64,000 nucleotides of DNA from an uncultured Lachnospiraceae bacterium (GTDB lineage: Bacteria; Bacillota; Clostridia; Lachnospirales; Lachnospiraceae). Numbering within the stretch: the stretch's first letter is position 1; every line of letters starts with the position of its first letter. Positions 1-7,208 of this stretch are shown in pieces. Where the stretch lies: the NCBI GenBank assembly GCA_910585545.1, contig CAJUFN010000004.1, positions 1-64,000 of the forward strand. The letters are read 5' to 3'. Position numbers and translations under genes: made by a program. A model generated the notes under the pieces. It saw only the letters and a list, made by a program, of their open reading frames with translations. It did not search any database and was not told the origin of the DNA.

Positions 1-51
1 TCGACCTACGGCTTAGAAGGCCGTTGCTCTATCCAGCTGAGCTACAGACTC
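1..51 (-). tRNA. tRNA-Arg (anticodon TCT), truncated by window edge
   Basis: Read on the minus strand, the sequence has the acceptor start GAGTCTG, a D-arm with GCTC/GAGC, and an anticodon stem ACGGC/GCCGT around the loop CTTCTAA, giving anticodon TCT (Arg, AGA codons). The T-arm and 3' acceptor strand lie beyond position 1. It is the last gene seen of a three-tRNA unit (Pro, Gly, Arg) driven by the promoter at 319-347. Confidence 0.85.
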
Positions 52-118
52 ATAAGACTAGCTCCCTAGACCTATCTTCTTAAAGCCTCTAAGCTGCTCG
101 CCATTTGGCTTTAAAAAA

Positions 119-188
119 GCGGGTGATGGGAATCGAACCCACGTATCTAGCTTGGAAGGCTAGTGTTCTACCATTGAACTACACCCGC
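119..188 (-). tRNA. tRNA-Gly (anticodon TCC)
   Basis: Complete cloverleaf on the minus strand. The acceptor ends GCGGGTG/CACCCGC pair, the anticodon stem CTAGC/GCTAG encloses CTTCCAA (anticodon TCC, Gly), and the T-loop TTCGATT is flanked by TGGG/CCCA. It lies 7 bp from tRNA-Pro in the same transcription unit. Confidence 0.95.
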
Positions 189-195
189 ATACAAT

Positions 196-269
196 CGGGG
201 TGACAGGATTCGAACCTGCGACCTCCTGGTCCCAAACCAGGCGCTCTAGCCAAGCTGAGCCACACCCCG
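196..269 (-). tRNA. tRNA-Pro (anticodon TGG)
   Basis: Complete cloverleaf on the minus strand. The acceptor CGGGGTG pairs with CACCCCG, the anticodon stem CCTGG/CCAGG surrounds TTTGGGA (anticodon TGG, Pro), and the T-arm contains GGTTCGAATCC. It is the first tRNA after the promoter at 319-347. Confidence 0.95.
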
Positions 270-318
270 CTCTATTCACTTTTTGTGTGTTTTGCGGTAC
301 TCGCTTGACACAAGTAGT

Positions 319-347
319 ATTATACATAAGCACCCCACAAATGTCAA
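319..347 (-). promoter_or_regulatory. Sigma-A promoter of the tRNA cluster
   Basis: On the minus strand a perfect TTGACA (-35, 342-347) and a perfect TATAAT (-10, 319-324) are separated by exactly 17 bp. Transcription would start near 312, about 40 bp before tRNA-Pro. A consensus promoter fits a strongly expressed stable RNA unit. Confidence 0.9.
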
Positions 348-437
348 CCTCTTTTTTTATTTTTTTTATAATTGATTTTTTGCTGTTTCTTAACCCGTTT
401 TTCATGTGCTTTTTATAGGTTTACAACAAACGTCTCC

Positions 438-917
438 CTATACATAGTCCGTAAAAAATTGCGCTTCGCCATGTTCATTGATTTCCATGATCATATAACT
501 TCCTCTGTGCCCCTGCTGCCTTGGATAAGAAAGACTTCCCGGGTTCAACACAATCACTCCCTCTCTCTCTTCCAAAAATGGTTTATGCGTATGGCCAAAC
601 ATCACAATGTCAGCTCCCCTTGCCCTCGCTTCTCCCACGAGCACTTCCACTCCCATAGATACATAATAATAATGCCCATGTGTTATCATCACACGATATC
701 CGCCAATCTCAAACTCCTCTTCTCTTTTCAAATCCGAAAAAAAGTCATTATTACCAGCCACCATATGCACCGGACAATCCAAAGCCGCTTCCACATAAGC
801 TTCGCCGCCTTCCAAATCTCCAAGGTGAATCAACATATCAAATTTTCCGGCTTTTTTAACTGCCCTGTCAAAATTACGGTGATGCCCATGTGTATCACTA
901 ACAATTAATATTCTCAT
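438..917 (-). CDS. YfcE/MJ0936-type metallophosphoesterase
   Basis: A 159-residue calcineurin-like phosphodiesterase of the small YfcE/MJ0936 family. The metal-binding motifs occur in the expected order: SDTHGH near residue 7 (D-x-H), GDLEGG near 33 (GD), AGNNDF near 54 (GN-x-D), THGH near 79 and GHTH near 108. The family hydrolyses phosphodiesters in vitro and its physiological substrate is usually unknown. The start overlaps the end of rdgB by 20 bp and has GGAG just upstream, so the two genes are probably translationally coupled. It is the last gene of the operon that begins at 2697. No hydrophobic segment is present, so it should be cytoplasmic. Confidence 0.9.
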   Translation of the reverse strand: MRILIVSDTHGHHRNFDRAVKKAGKFDMLIHLGDLEGGEAYVEAALDCPVHMVAGNNDFFSDLKREEEFEIGGYRVMITHGHYYYVSMGVEVLVGEARARGADIVMFGHTHKPFLEEREGVIVLNPGSLSYPRQQGHRGSYMIMEINEHGEAQFFTDYV

Positions 918-1512
918 ATTTTTTCTCCATTATTTCACGCATGCTCCGAAGCGCTCTTCCGCGGTGACTTAGTTCATTCTTAAGCTCCGGCTCCATCTCG
1001 GCAGTGGTACAGTTGTACTCCGGTACAAAGAAAATCGGATCATAGCCAAAACCATTGTTACCCTTAATCTCATATCCGATACGTCCTTCTATCGTTCCCC
1101 TGACAACCTCCGTGCCTCCATCCGGAAATGCGGCTGCAACCGCACACACAAATCTCGCCGTACGTTTCTCATCCGGCACACCCTCAAGCCGGCTAAGAAG
1201 AAGATTATTTTTAATGTCATAAGAAGTATCGACCCCCGCATATCTTGCCGAATAAATCCCAGGCTCTTTATTCAGATAATCGATTTCCAGCCCCGAATCA
1301 TCTGCCAGAACAATGTCATTTGGCAAATACTTCGCAATCTCACACACTTTGATCATTGCATTCTCTTCAAATGTTTTTCCATCCTCCACAACGTCAATAT
1401 CTACCCCTGCCTCTTTCATGGAAAGAATCTCCATGCCAAGATCAGCAAGAATCATACGGATTTCCTTCATCTTGTTTTGATTTCCGGTAGCAAATACAAT
1501 CCTGTTCTTCAT
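898..1512 (-). CDS. rdgB: RdgB/HAM1 non-canonical purine NTP pyrophosphatase
   Basis: Hydrolyses ITP, dITP and XTP to monophosphates, keeping deaminated purines out of nucleic acids. The N-terminal FATGNQNKMKE is the family signature, with LADDSGLE (active-site acids, near residue 73), NGFGYDPIFF (near 154) and SHRGRAL (near 185) also present. At about 204 residues it has the usual length. I chose the ATG at 1512: AGAGG lies 7 bp upstream of it, whereas the ATG two codons earlier would overlap that Shine-Dalgarno. It lies downstream of the methyltransferase gene and overlaps the phosphodiesterase gene, in one operon. Confidence 0.95.
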   Translation of the reverse strand: MKNRIVFATGNQNKMKEIRMILADLGMEILSMKEAGVDIDVVEDGKTFEENAMIKVCEIAKYLPNDIVLADDSGLEIDYLNKEPGIYSARYAGVDTSYDIKNNLLLSRLEGVPDEKRTARFVCAVAAAFPDGGTEVVRGTIEGRIGYEIKGNNGFGYDPIFFVPEYNCTTAEMEPELKNELSHRGRALRSMREIMEKKYENINC

Positions 1513-1548
1513 ATACATTCCTCTTTCATCTATATACTCTCTCGAAAT

Positions 1549-2697
1549 CTATTTGTTTGGTTTGGGCGGTTTTGGTCCTAAAAACTGATAAAAATATGTC
1601 TTAAGCATTCCATTATAAATTTTTCTGTTTTTATCTGCTTTCCTTCCAAAATAACGCTCCGTATCTTCATAGGAAGTAATCATATACGCAGACCAGGTAT
1701 CCAGCTTTTTAAAGCTCTCGCCAAATTCCCGATATAATGCCGGAAGATTCTCTTTTTCTTCCAATCGTTCGCCATACGGCGGATTCGTGATGATAAATCC
1801 ATACTTTCTTGGATGACGCAAATCTTTCACTGCACGCTCCTGAAAATGGATGAGATGCTCTACCCCTGCGAGTTTTGCATTCTCACGTGCTGCTTTTATC
1901 ACTTCGCCATCAATATCATACCCTTGAATATCTACCTCTATCTTATCATTCACCAAATCATTCGCTTCGTCTATCGCTTCATACCAGGCATTTTTTGAAA
2001 TCAGATTTGTCCATTCTTCGGCTGTAAATTCACGATTCATCCCTGGTGCGATATTCGCTGCCATCATTGCCGCCTCAATCGGGAATGTACCGCTTCCGCA
2101 AAATGGATCTACAAGAATACGTTCCTTCCTCCAAGGCGTCAACATTATCAATGCGGCCGCAAGCGTCTCTGTAAGCGGCGCTTTGCTCGACATCAGACGA
2201 TAGCCTCTTTTATGTAAAGAAACGCCAGATGTGTCGATACCTATCGTAACCACATCCTTCATAAGGAACACACGAATCGGATAGGAAGCTCCATCCTCTT
2301 CAAACCATTCCACATGATACTTTTCCTTCATGCGTTCCACGATTGCTTTCTTCATAATAGACTGTATATCTGACGGACTGAATAATTTACTTTTCACAGA
2401 CGCAGCTTTTGCAACCCAGAATTTCCCATTCTTAGGGATGAATTTTTCCCATGGCAATGCCTTTGTCCTTTCAAACAATTCATCAAATGTTTCTGCTTTA
2501 AATGTACCTGCTTTTAGAAGTATTCTCTCCGCAGAACGCAAAAACACATTTGCGCGACATATATCTTCATAATCTGCAATAAATGTAACTCTTCCATCTT
2601 CTACACTGGAAATCTCATAGCCCAAATCCCAGATTTCCCTTTTTAAAACTGCCTCCAGTCCAAAATGACACGGCGCAATCAGTTCTATTCTTTCCAT
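1549..2697 (-). CDS. THUMP-domain class I SAM-dependent RNA methyltransferase (RlmL/YpsC type)
   Basis: A 382-residue protein with an N-terminal ferredoxin-like/THUMP region (residues about 1-155) and a C-terminal Rossmann methyltransferase domain of the UPF0020 family. The SAM-binding stretch is LVDPFCGSGTFPIEAA (near 195), and the catalytic NPPYGERL motif (near 305) is typical of enzymes methylating N2 of guanine in rRNA. It matches the N-terminal half of E. coli RlmL and the stand-alone YpsC of Firmicutes. The target base cannot be read from sequence. AAGGAGACA precedes the ATG. It heads the operon with rdgB and the phosphodiesterase gene, under the promoter at 2730-2758. Confidence 0.9.
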   Translation of the reverse strand: MERIELIAPCHFGLEAVLKREIWDLGYEISSVEDGRVTFIADYEDICRANVFLRSAERILLKAGTFKAETFDELFERTKALPWEKFIPKNGKFWVAKAASVKSKLFSPSDIQSIMKKAIVERMKEKYHVEWFEEDGASYPIRVFLMKDVVTIGIDTSGVSLHKRGYRLMSSKAPLTETLAAALIMLTPWRKERILVDPFCGSGTFPIEAAMMAANIAPGMNREFTAEEWTNLISKNAWYEAIDEANDLVNDKIEVDIQGYDIDGEVIKAARENAKLAGVEHLIHFQERAVKDLRHPRKYGFIITNPPYGERLEEKENLPALYREFGESFKKLDTWSAYMITSYEDTERYFGRKADKNRKIYNGMLKTYFYQFLGPKPPKPNK

Positions 2698-2729
2698 TCA
2701 TTGTCTCCTTCGCTCTTTGCTTAACTTCT

Positions 2730-2758
2730 ATATTACGGGTCAATATATTGATTGTCAA
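2730..2758 (-). promoter_or_regulatory. Promoter of methyltransferase-rdgB operon
   Basis: Minus strand TTGACA (2753-2758), a 17-bp spacer, then TAATAT (2730-2735). It lies about 33 bp upstream of the start codon at 2697. Confidence 0.75.
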
Positions 2759-2770
2759 TAAGCAAAGTAA

Positions 2771-2804
2771 GGGGCGGAGAAATTCTTTTCCATTCCCCGC
2801 CCCC
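2771..2804 (-). terminator. GC-rich hairpin terminator after the Asn-rich small gene
   Basis: On the minus strand GGGGCGGGGAA pairs with TTCTCCGCCCC (11 bp, one wobble), followed by a short T-poor tail TTACTTT. It lies 34 bp after the stop of the small ORF at 2838-3011 and just upstream of the next promoter. Confidence 0.6.
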
Positions 2805-2837
2805 TGCTTTCTCATCTTGCTTTTACACCGCTTCTAA

Positions 2838-3011
2838 TTAACGATAGCAGTTTGAAGCATCGCTGTTTGAAACGCCACCATTTGAAGCATTAGATGCTTT
2901 GTTTTTATTAGATGCATTCTTGTTAGAGTTTTTGTTTTTCGCATTAGATGCGTCAGATACATTAGATGCATTTGAAGTTGTTTCATTCTTAGAACTATAA
3001 TTTTTTGCCAT
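2838..3011 (-). CDS. 57-residue Asn/Ser/Ala/Lys-rich low-complexity protein
   Basis: Not a family I can name. The ORF begins ATG GCA AAA AAT TAT and is preceded by a strong Shine-Dalgarno, GGAGGAAGAACAA. The product starts MAKNYSSKNETTSNASN and ends VSNSDASNCYR. More than half of it is Asn, Ser, Ala and Lys, built from irregular ASN, KN and SN units. It has no hydrophobic segment and a single Cys near the C terminus. It is flanked by its own -10 element (3143-3148) and a terminator (2771-2804), so it looks like a monocistronic, well-translated gene. Disorder is inferred from composition. A spore or stress structural role is possible but unsupported; it does not carry alpha/beta SASP motifs. 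Confidence 0.8.
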   Translation of the reverse strand: MAKNYSSKNETTSNASNVSDASNAKNKNSNKNASNKNKASNASNGGVSNSDASNCYR

Positions 3012-3142
3012 TTGTTCTTCCTCCTAATATTTATTACATCCTTAGTATGTCTCTTTCCGGCTTTCTTATGCGCACAAACTTACTTTTCTTTCAATATTTT
3101 GGGAATTTTTGAAAAATTAACTTGCTTTTTCAAAACTTGTAT

Positions 3143-3148
3143 ATTATA
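3143..3148 (-). promoter_or_regulatory. Candidate -10 element for the Asn-rich gene
   Basis: TATAAT on the minus strand about 130 bp upstream of the small ORF. The -35 position (AGAATA) is weak, so a different sigma factor or an activator is possible. The 5' leader would be about 125 nt with no evident riboswitch fold. Confidence 0.4.
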
Positions 3149-3206
3149 CTGTTTCTTGTAGAAAGTATTCTTTCTGCAACCCCTTATTAATTATTTATAC
3201 TCCCCT

Positions 3207-3239
3207 CAAAAGACCGATGGCTCCCCCATCGGTCTTTTA
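3207..3239. terminator. Bidirectional hairpin terminator
   Basis: AGACCGATGG and CCATCGGTCT form a perfect 10-bp stem with a 5-nt loop, with T-runs on both strands. It is the second of two tandem terminators between the DUF1700 gene and the small Asn-rich gene. Confidence 0.8.
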
Positions 3240-3252
3240 CTTTACACAGAAC

Positions 3253-3291
3253 AAAAAATGAAGAATGTGCTTCGCACATTCTTCATTTTTT
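3253..3291. terminator. Bidirectional hairpin terminator after DUF1700 gene
   Basis: A GAAGAATGTGC/GCACATTCTTC stem with a 3-nt loop is flanked by A/T runs on both sides, about 10 bp after the stop codon at 3301. It can terminate transcription in either direction. Confidence 0.85.
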
Positions 3292-3300
3292 TATATATCG

Positions 3301-3771
3301 TCAACGCTTTCCTCCGCTAAAATGTCTTAATATGAAAACGATGATCATAACCGGTATCAAAATCGGCAGTACTATACTGATAATCCCCATGATAAGAGAA
3401 ATGATGCCAGCCAAAATTCCAACTATCGCAAGCACCAGCAAGGATTTTTGCCACCATTTTCCAAACGTGTACACATGTACTTTATCCTGTCTGTAAGCTT
3501 CCTCGCCAGAATCATATTGTTCCTCTCCATAAATATCTGTGTTATATCCTTCGCTCTGATATCCTCCAGACATCTCAACACCTGAAATGACGGAACGCGC
3601 AATGATCCATGGGTCTCCTAAAGACTCTATTATTGTTTCCTCGTTCTTTCCGTTCTTGGTTTCTTCTATTATATACTGCTCATAATAAGCGACTTGTTTC
3701 TGTATCTCAGATTCATTTAATTCGCCCTCTAAAGACTCCCCAAGCCTATCTAAAAATTCGCCTCGCGTCAT
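3301..3771 (-). CDS. DUF1700 (HAAS-domain) membrane protein
   Basis: A 156-residue protein. The N-terminal HAAS/DUF1700 helical module (residues about 1-60, MTRGEFLDRLGESL... with a SLGDPWIIA segment) is followed by a charged Gly/Tyr-rich spacer (about 65-105) and a hydrophobic C terminus (about 110-145) of one or two membrane segments ending in a basic tail. DUF1700 proteins often accompany PadR-type regulators, but none is present here. I chose the ATG at 3771 because GGGAGG lies 8 bp upstream; an in-frame upstream start would contain that Shine-Dalgarno. It begins 24 bp after glnN and is probably co-transcribed with it. Function unknown. Confidence 0.75.
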   Translation of the reverse strand: MTRGEFLDRLGESLEGELNESEIQKQVAYYEQYIIEETKNGKNEETIIESLGDPWIIARSVISGVEMSGGYQSEGYNTDIYGEEQYDSGEEAYRQDKVHVYTFGKWWQKSLLVLAIVGILAGIISLIMGIISIVLPILIPVMIIVFILRHFSGGKR

Positions 3772-3795
3772 ACTGCATTCCTCCCGGTGCACTAC

Positions 3796-5907
3796 CTATA
3801 CTTCAAATATCAACTCTGCATAAGACGGCATCGGCCATGCAGATTTATCTACCAGCATCTCAAGCTTATCAACCGGAATACGCAACGCTTCCATCGCAGG
3901 GACAATCGCATCCCGGAAAAATCTCGCCTGCTCTTTTCCTTCCGGCTTTTGCTCTGCTTCTTTATCAAGCTCTTCTAAATTAGTAAGCGCTTCTTTTGCC
4001 TCTTTTAGGAAACCGGATACTTCTCTTAACAGTGCAAGCTGTACATCAGCATCCACGCCAGCCGCTACAACCGCATTCACCGCATCTGCCAACGTCTTTG
4101 TATACTTTACGACAGCCGGAATGATCTGTTTGCTTGCGACATCGATCATCGTACGCGCTTCAATATTAATCGCTTTGGCATACGCCTCATATTTAATCTC
4201 TTCTCGAGACTCCAATTCTTTTCTCGTAAATACATTAAATTTCTCAAATAGCGCTACCGATGAATCTGAGGTAAGCGCCGGAATCGCATCTACCATGCTC
4301 TCAAGGTTTGGAAGCCCGCGGCGTTTTGCTTCCTCTATCCATTCCTCGGAATATCCATTGCCATTATAAACAATACGCTGATGCTCAATCGCGTACTCTT
4401 TGATAAGATCATGCACTGCCTTTTCAAAATCGCCTGCTTTCTCCAGGATATCACATGCTTCACAAAGCGCCTCTGCAACAATCGTATTGAGTACCACATT
4501 CGGTCCTGCCACGGAATCTCTCGATCCCGTCATACGAAACTCAAATTTATTTCCTGTAAATGCAAACGGCGATGTTCGATTGCGGTCTGTCGCATCTTTT
4601 GCAAAATCCGGTACCGCCTTTACACCTGTCTCCAGCGTTCCGCCCTTAATACTATGCGTCGCAGAACCAGTCTCCACAAGCTGGTTTAACACGTCACTAA
4701 GCTGCTCTCCCAAAAATACGGAAATAATTGCAGGCGGAGCCTCTGCTGCTCCAAGACGCAAGTCATTCCCCGGATCTGCAGCAGATTCTCTTAGAAGAGC
4801 TGCATGTTTGTCGACGCTCCTTAATACACACATCAACATCAATAAAAATTGAATATTTTCATGCGGCGTCTTTCCAGGATCCAGAAGATTCTTCCCATCA
4901 TCCGTCGTTAAAGACCAGTTATCGTGTTTACCAGAACCATTCACTCCTGCAAATGGTTTTTCATGCAGCAGGCAATGCAGTCCCTGACGGTATGCCATCT
5001 TTTTAAGTGTTTCCATAATCAGCTGATTATGATCTACCGCAACGTTACACTCCATATAAATCGGAGCCAGCTCATGCTGTGCAGGCGCCGCTTCGTTATG
5101 CTGTGTCTTTGCCGTTACACCAAGCTTCCACAGTTCTTCGTTGATCGCACTCATAAAATTCGCAATACGGTCACGAATACTGCCAAAATAATGATCGTCA
5201 AGTTCCTGTCCTTTCGGAGGCATTGCCCCAAACAATGTTCTTCCTGCAAAGATCAGATCTTCTCTTTGTAAATATTTCTCTCGATCCACCAGAAAATATT
5301 CCTGTTCAATTCCAACAGACGGCTTTACTTTTCTGGAGGTTGTATTTCCAAACAGGCGCAAAAAACGAAGTGCTTGTTCATTAATTGCTTCCATAGAACG
5401 AAGCAGCGGCGTTTTTTGGTCAAGCGCCTCTCCTGTATAGGAACAAAACGCGGTTGGTATATATAAAACACAGCTATTCTGGTCTTTCTTTACAAATGCC
5501 GGAGACGTACAGTCCCAGACTGTATACCCTCTCGCCTCAAACGTAGCCCTAAGTCCTCCTGACGGAAATGAAGATGCATCCGGCTCCCCTTTGATAAGCT
5601 CCTTTCCGGAAAAACTCATCAACACTTTTCCATTTGGCATTGGCGCCGATATAAAGGAATCATGCTTCTCAGCTGTCACACCAGTCAGCGGCTGAAACCA
5701 GTGAGTATAATGCGTGGCACCTTTTTCGAGCGCCCACTCTTTCATCTCATGAGCGATTACATCCGCTGTCACAAGGTCTAGATCCTTCCCTTCTTCAATC
5801 GTTTTTTTCAGGTCTTTATAAACTTTTTTCGGCAGACGTTCCTGCATCACAGTGTCATTAAACACATTTTCTCCATAAATCGCTGCTACATTTATTGTCT
5901 CACTCAT
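3796..5907 (-). CDS. glnN: Type III glutamine synthetase
   Basis: A 703-residue ATP-dependent ammonia ligase making glutamine from glutamate; type III enzymes are large (about 700-730 residues) and form dodecamers. The family signatures include LRATFEARGYTVWDC near residue 115, VGIEQEYFLVDR near 205, KTQHNEAAPAQHELAPIY near 265, and VNGSGKHDNWS (nucleotide/glutamate binding) near 325. The C terminus carries the GSIII-specific helical extension. It starts at the ATG at 5907 after AGGAACAAAAGG. The usual regulator of GSIII expression is nitrogen status; no operator is recognisable in the 20 bp between the upstream terminator and the start, so the promoter may overlap the hairpin or lie within fba. 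Confidence 0.95.
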   Translation of the reverse strand: MSETINVAAIYGENVFNDTVMQERLPKKVYKDLKKTIEEGKDLDLVTADVIAHEMKEWALEKGATHYTHWFQPLTGVTAEKHDSFISAPMPNGKVLMSFSGKELIKGEPDASSFPSGGLRATFEARGYTVWDCTSPAFVKKDQNSCVLYIPTAFCSYTGEALDQKTPLLRSMEAINEQALRFLRLFGNTTSRKVKPSVGIEQEYFLVDREKYLQREDLIFAGRTLFGAMPPKGQELDDHYFGSIRDRIANFMSAINEELWKLGVTAKTQHNEAAPAQHELAPIYMECNVAVDHNQLIMETLKKMAYRQGLHCLLHEKPFAGVNGSGKHDNWSLTTDDGKNLLDPGKTPHENIQFLLMLMCVLRSVDKHAALLRESAADPGNDLRLGAAEAPPAIISVFLGEQLSDVLNQLVETGSATHSIKGGTLETGVKAVPDFAKDATDRNRTSPFAFTGNKFEFRMTGSRDSVAGPNVVLNTIVAEALCEACDILEKAGDFEKAVHDLIKEYAIEHQRIVYNGNGYSEEWIEEAKRRGLPNLESMVDAIPALTSDSSVALFEKFNVFTRKELESREEIKYEAYAKAINIEARTMIDVASKQIIPAVVKYTKTLADAVNAVVAAGVDADVQLALLREVSGFLKEAKEALTNLEELDKEAEQKPEGKEQARFFRDAIVPAMEALRIPVDKLEMLVDKSAWPMPSYAELIFEV

Positions 5908-5928
5908 CCTTTTGTTCCTTTCATAAAT

Positions 5929-5962
5929 AAAGGCACCCCAATCGCTTGGAATGCCTTTTTTT
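5929..5962 (-). terminator. Hairpin between fba and glnN
   Basis: On the minus strand GGCATTCC pairs with GGGGTGCC through two wobbles across an 8-nt loop, followed by TTTATTTA. It is a plausible terminator for fba, although some readthrough into glnN would be compatible with the lack of a visible glnN promoter. Confidence 0.55.
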
Positions 5963-5972
5963 AATTGTGAAA

Positions 5973-6836
5973 TTAAGCTTTATCGATAGAACCGAATAAT
6001 TCCATTTTTTCTTTTACAGTTGCTTTGATAGCTTCAAATCCAGGTGCAAGTAATTTACGTGGGTCAAAGCCTTTACCCTGATTATCTTTACCAGCTTCGA
6101 TGTATTCACGGGTAGCTGCTGCAAATGATAACTGGCATTCTGTATTTACGTTGATCTTAGATACGCCTAAGTCAATTGCTTTTTTGATCATATCTGCCGG
6201 AATACCTGTACCACCATGAAGAACTAATGGCATAGCACCTGTCAGCTGCTGGATAGCATCGAGTGTTTCGAAGCTTAATCCCTGCCAGTTTGCAGGATAT
6301 TTTCCATGAATGTTACCGATGCCTGCTGCAAGCATATCTACACCAAGATCTGCGATCATTTTACATTCCTGTGGGTCTGCACATTCACCAGCACCTACAA
6401 CACCGTCTTCTTCTCCACCGATAGATCCAACTTCTGCTTCGATAGACATTCCCATTGCGTGAGCAACTGCTACTAATTCTTTTGTCTTCTCAACGTTTTC
6501 TTCGATCGGGTAATGAGAACCATCGAACATGATAGAAGAAAATCCAGCTTTGATACATTTGTAGCATCCCTCATAGCTGCCGTGGTCTAAGTGAAGAGCT
6601 ACAGGAACTGTAATGTTAAGCTCATCAATCATAGCCTTTACCATATCGGCTACTGTCTTGAAACCTGTCATGTATTTTCCTGCACCCTCAGATACACCAA
6701 GGATTACTGGAGAATTGCATTCCTGAGCTGTAAGCAGAATTGCTTTTGTCCACTCTAAATTATTGATATTAAACTGTCCTACTGCGTAGTGACCTGCTTT
6801 TGCTTTGTCAAGCATTTCTTTTGCTGCTACTAACAT
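5973..6836 (-). CDS. fba: Class II fructose-1,6-bisphosphate aldolase
   Basis: A zinc-dependent aldolase of glycolysis/gluconeogenesis (287 residues, usual length). Visible motifs include AVGQFNINNLEW near residue 18, the metal-binding HLDHGSYE near 81, EAEVGSIGGEEDG near 133, a second metal ligand region NIHGKYP near 176, and VLHGGTGIP near 205. The start follows a GGAGG Shine-Dalgarno. It is monocistronic with its own promoter (6881-6910) and a hairpin at 5929-5962. The alternative substrate tagatose-1,6-bisphosphate cannot be excluded from sequence alone, but the genomic context does not suggest it. Confidence 0.95.
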   Translation of the reverse strand: MLVAAKEMLDKAKAGHYAVGQFNINNLEWTKAILLTAQECNSPVILGVSEGAGKYMTGFKTVADMVKAMIDELNITVPVALHLDHGSYEGCYKCIKAGFSSIMFDGSHYPIEENVEKTKELVAVAHAMGMSIEAEVGSIGGEEDGVVGAGECADPQECKMIADLGVDMLAAGIGNIHGKYPANWQGLSFETLDAIQQLTGAMPLVLHGGTGIPADMIKKAIDLGVSKINVNTECQLSFAAATREYIEAGKDNQGKGFDPRKLLAPGFEAIKATVKEKMELFGSIDKA

Positions 6837-6880
6837 AATTTTTTCCTCCGATTCTTTGAATCATATTTTTTATGCAATTT

Positions 6881-6910
6881 ATTATACCTCATCCGTTTTA
6901 TAAAAGTAAA
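6881..6910 (-). promoter_or_regulatory. Promoter of fba
   Basis: A perfect TATAAT (6881-6886) on the minus strand with a weak TTTACT -35 (6905-6910) at 18-bp spacing, about 45 bp before the start codon. Confidence 0.6.
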
Positions 6911-6983
6911 GTGATTTGGACATCTTTTTACTTTTTATTGGAAAAAAATTTTTTCTTACGTTGCTCCATACTTTCCACACAAA

Positions 6984-7031
6984 AGAAAAAACCGCGGAAC
7001 TTCTTTTTCACCAAAGAAATTTCACGGTTTT
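6984..7031 (-). terminator. Terminator of tRNA-Glu
   Basis: Minus-strand stem AACCG/CGGTT extended by TTTCTTT/AAAGAA pairs, then a T-run (TTTTTTC). It begins 5 bp after the tRNA 3' end. Confidence 0.7.
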
Positions 7032-7035
7032 CCAA

Positions 7036-7107
7036 TGACCCCAAGGGGAATCGAACCCCTGATTCCAGCGTGAGAGGCTAGCGTCTTGACCGCTTGACCA
7101 TGGGGCC
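7036..7107 (-). tRNA. tRNA-Glu (anticodon CTC)
   Basis: On the minus strand the acceptor GGCCCCA pairs with TGGGGTC plus discriminator A, the anticodon loop CTCTCAC gives CTC, and the T-arm reads GGGGTTCGATTCCCC. It is a solitary gene with its own promoter and terminator. Confidence 0.95.
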
Positions 7108-7124
7108 GGATTTCGTACTTGTAT

Positions 7125-7153
7125 ATTGTAACGCATTTCATCAAAATATACAA
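7125..7153 (-). promoter_or_regulatory. Promoter of tRNA-Glu inside an inverted repeat
   Basis: TTGTAT (7148-7153), 17 bp, TACAAT (7125-7130) on the minus strand. Both hexamers lie within the two 13-bp arms GTACTTGTATATT / AATATACAAGTAC of a perfect inverted repeat. Transcription would start about 10 bp before the tRNA 5' end. Confidence 0.65.
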
Positions 7154-7208
7154 GTACTTTTTTAAATTTTTTTTGCAACACTGCTGTTATAGTTAAACTG
7201 CTGCTTCT

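Noticed and set aside
372..908. Plus-strand ORF of 178 codons near the left end
   Set aside because: It is antisense to the phosphodiesterase gene, which has all family motifs and a ribosome site.
7036..7107. tRNA-Glu as a phage or island attachment site
   Set aside because: No integrase gene, no duplicated tRNA 3' end and no composition change is visible next to it.
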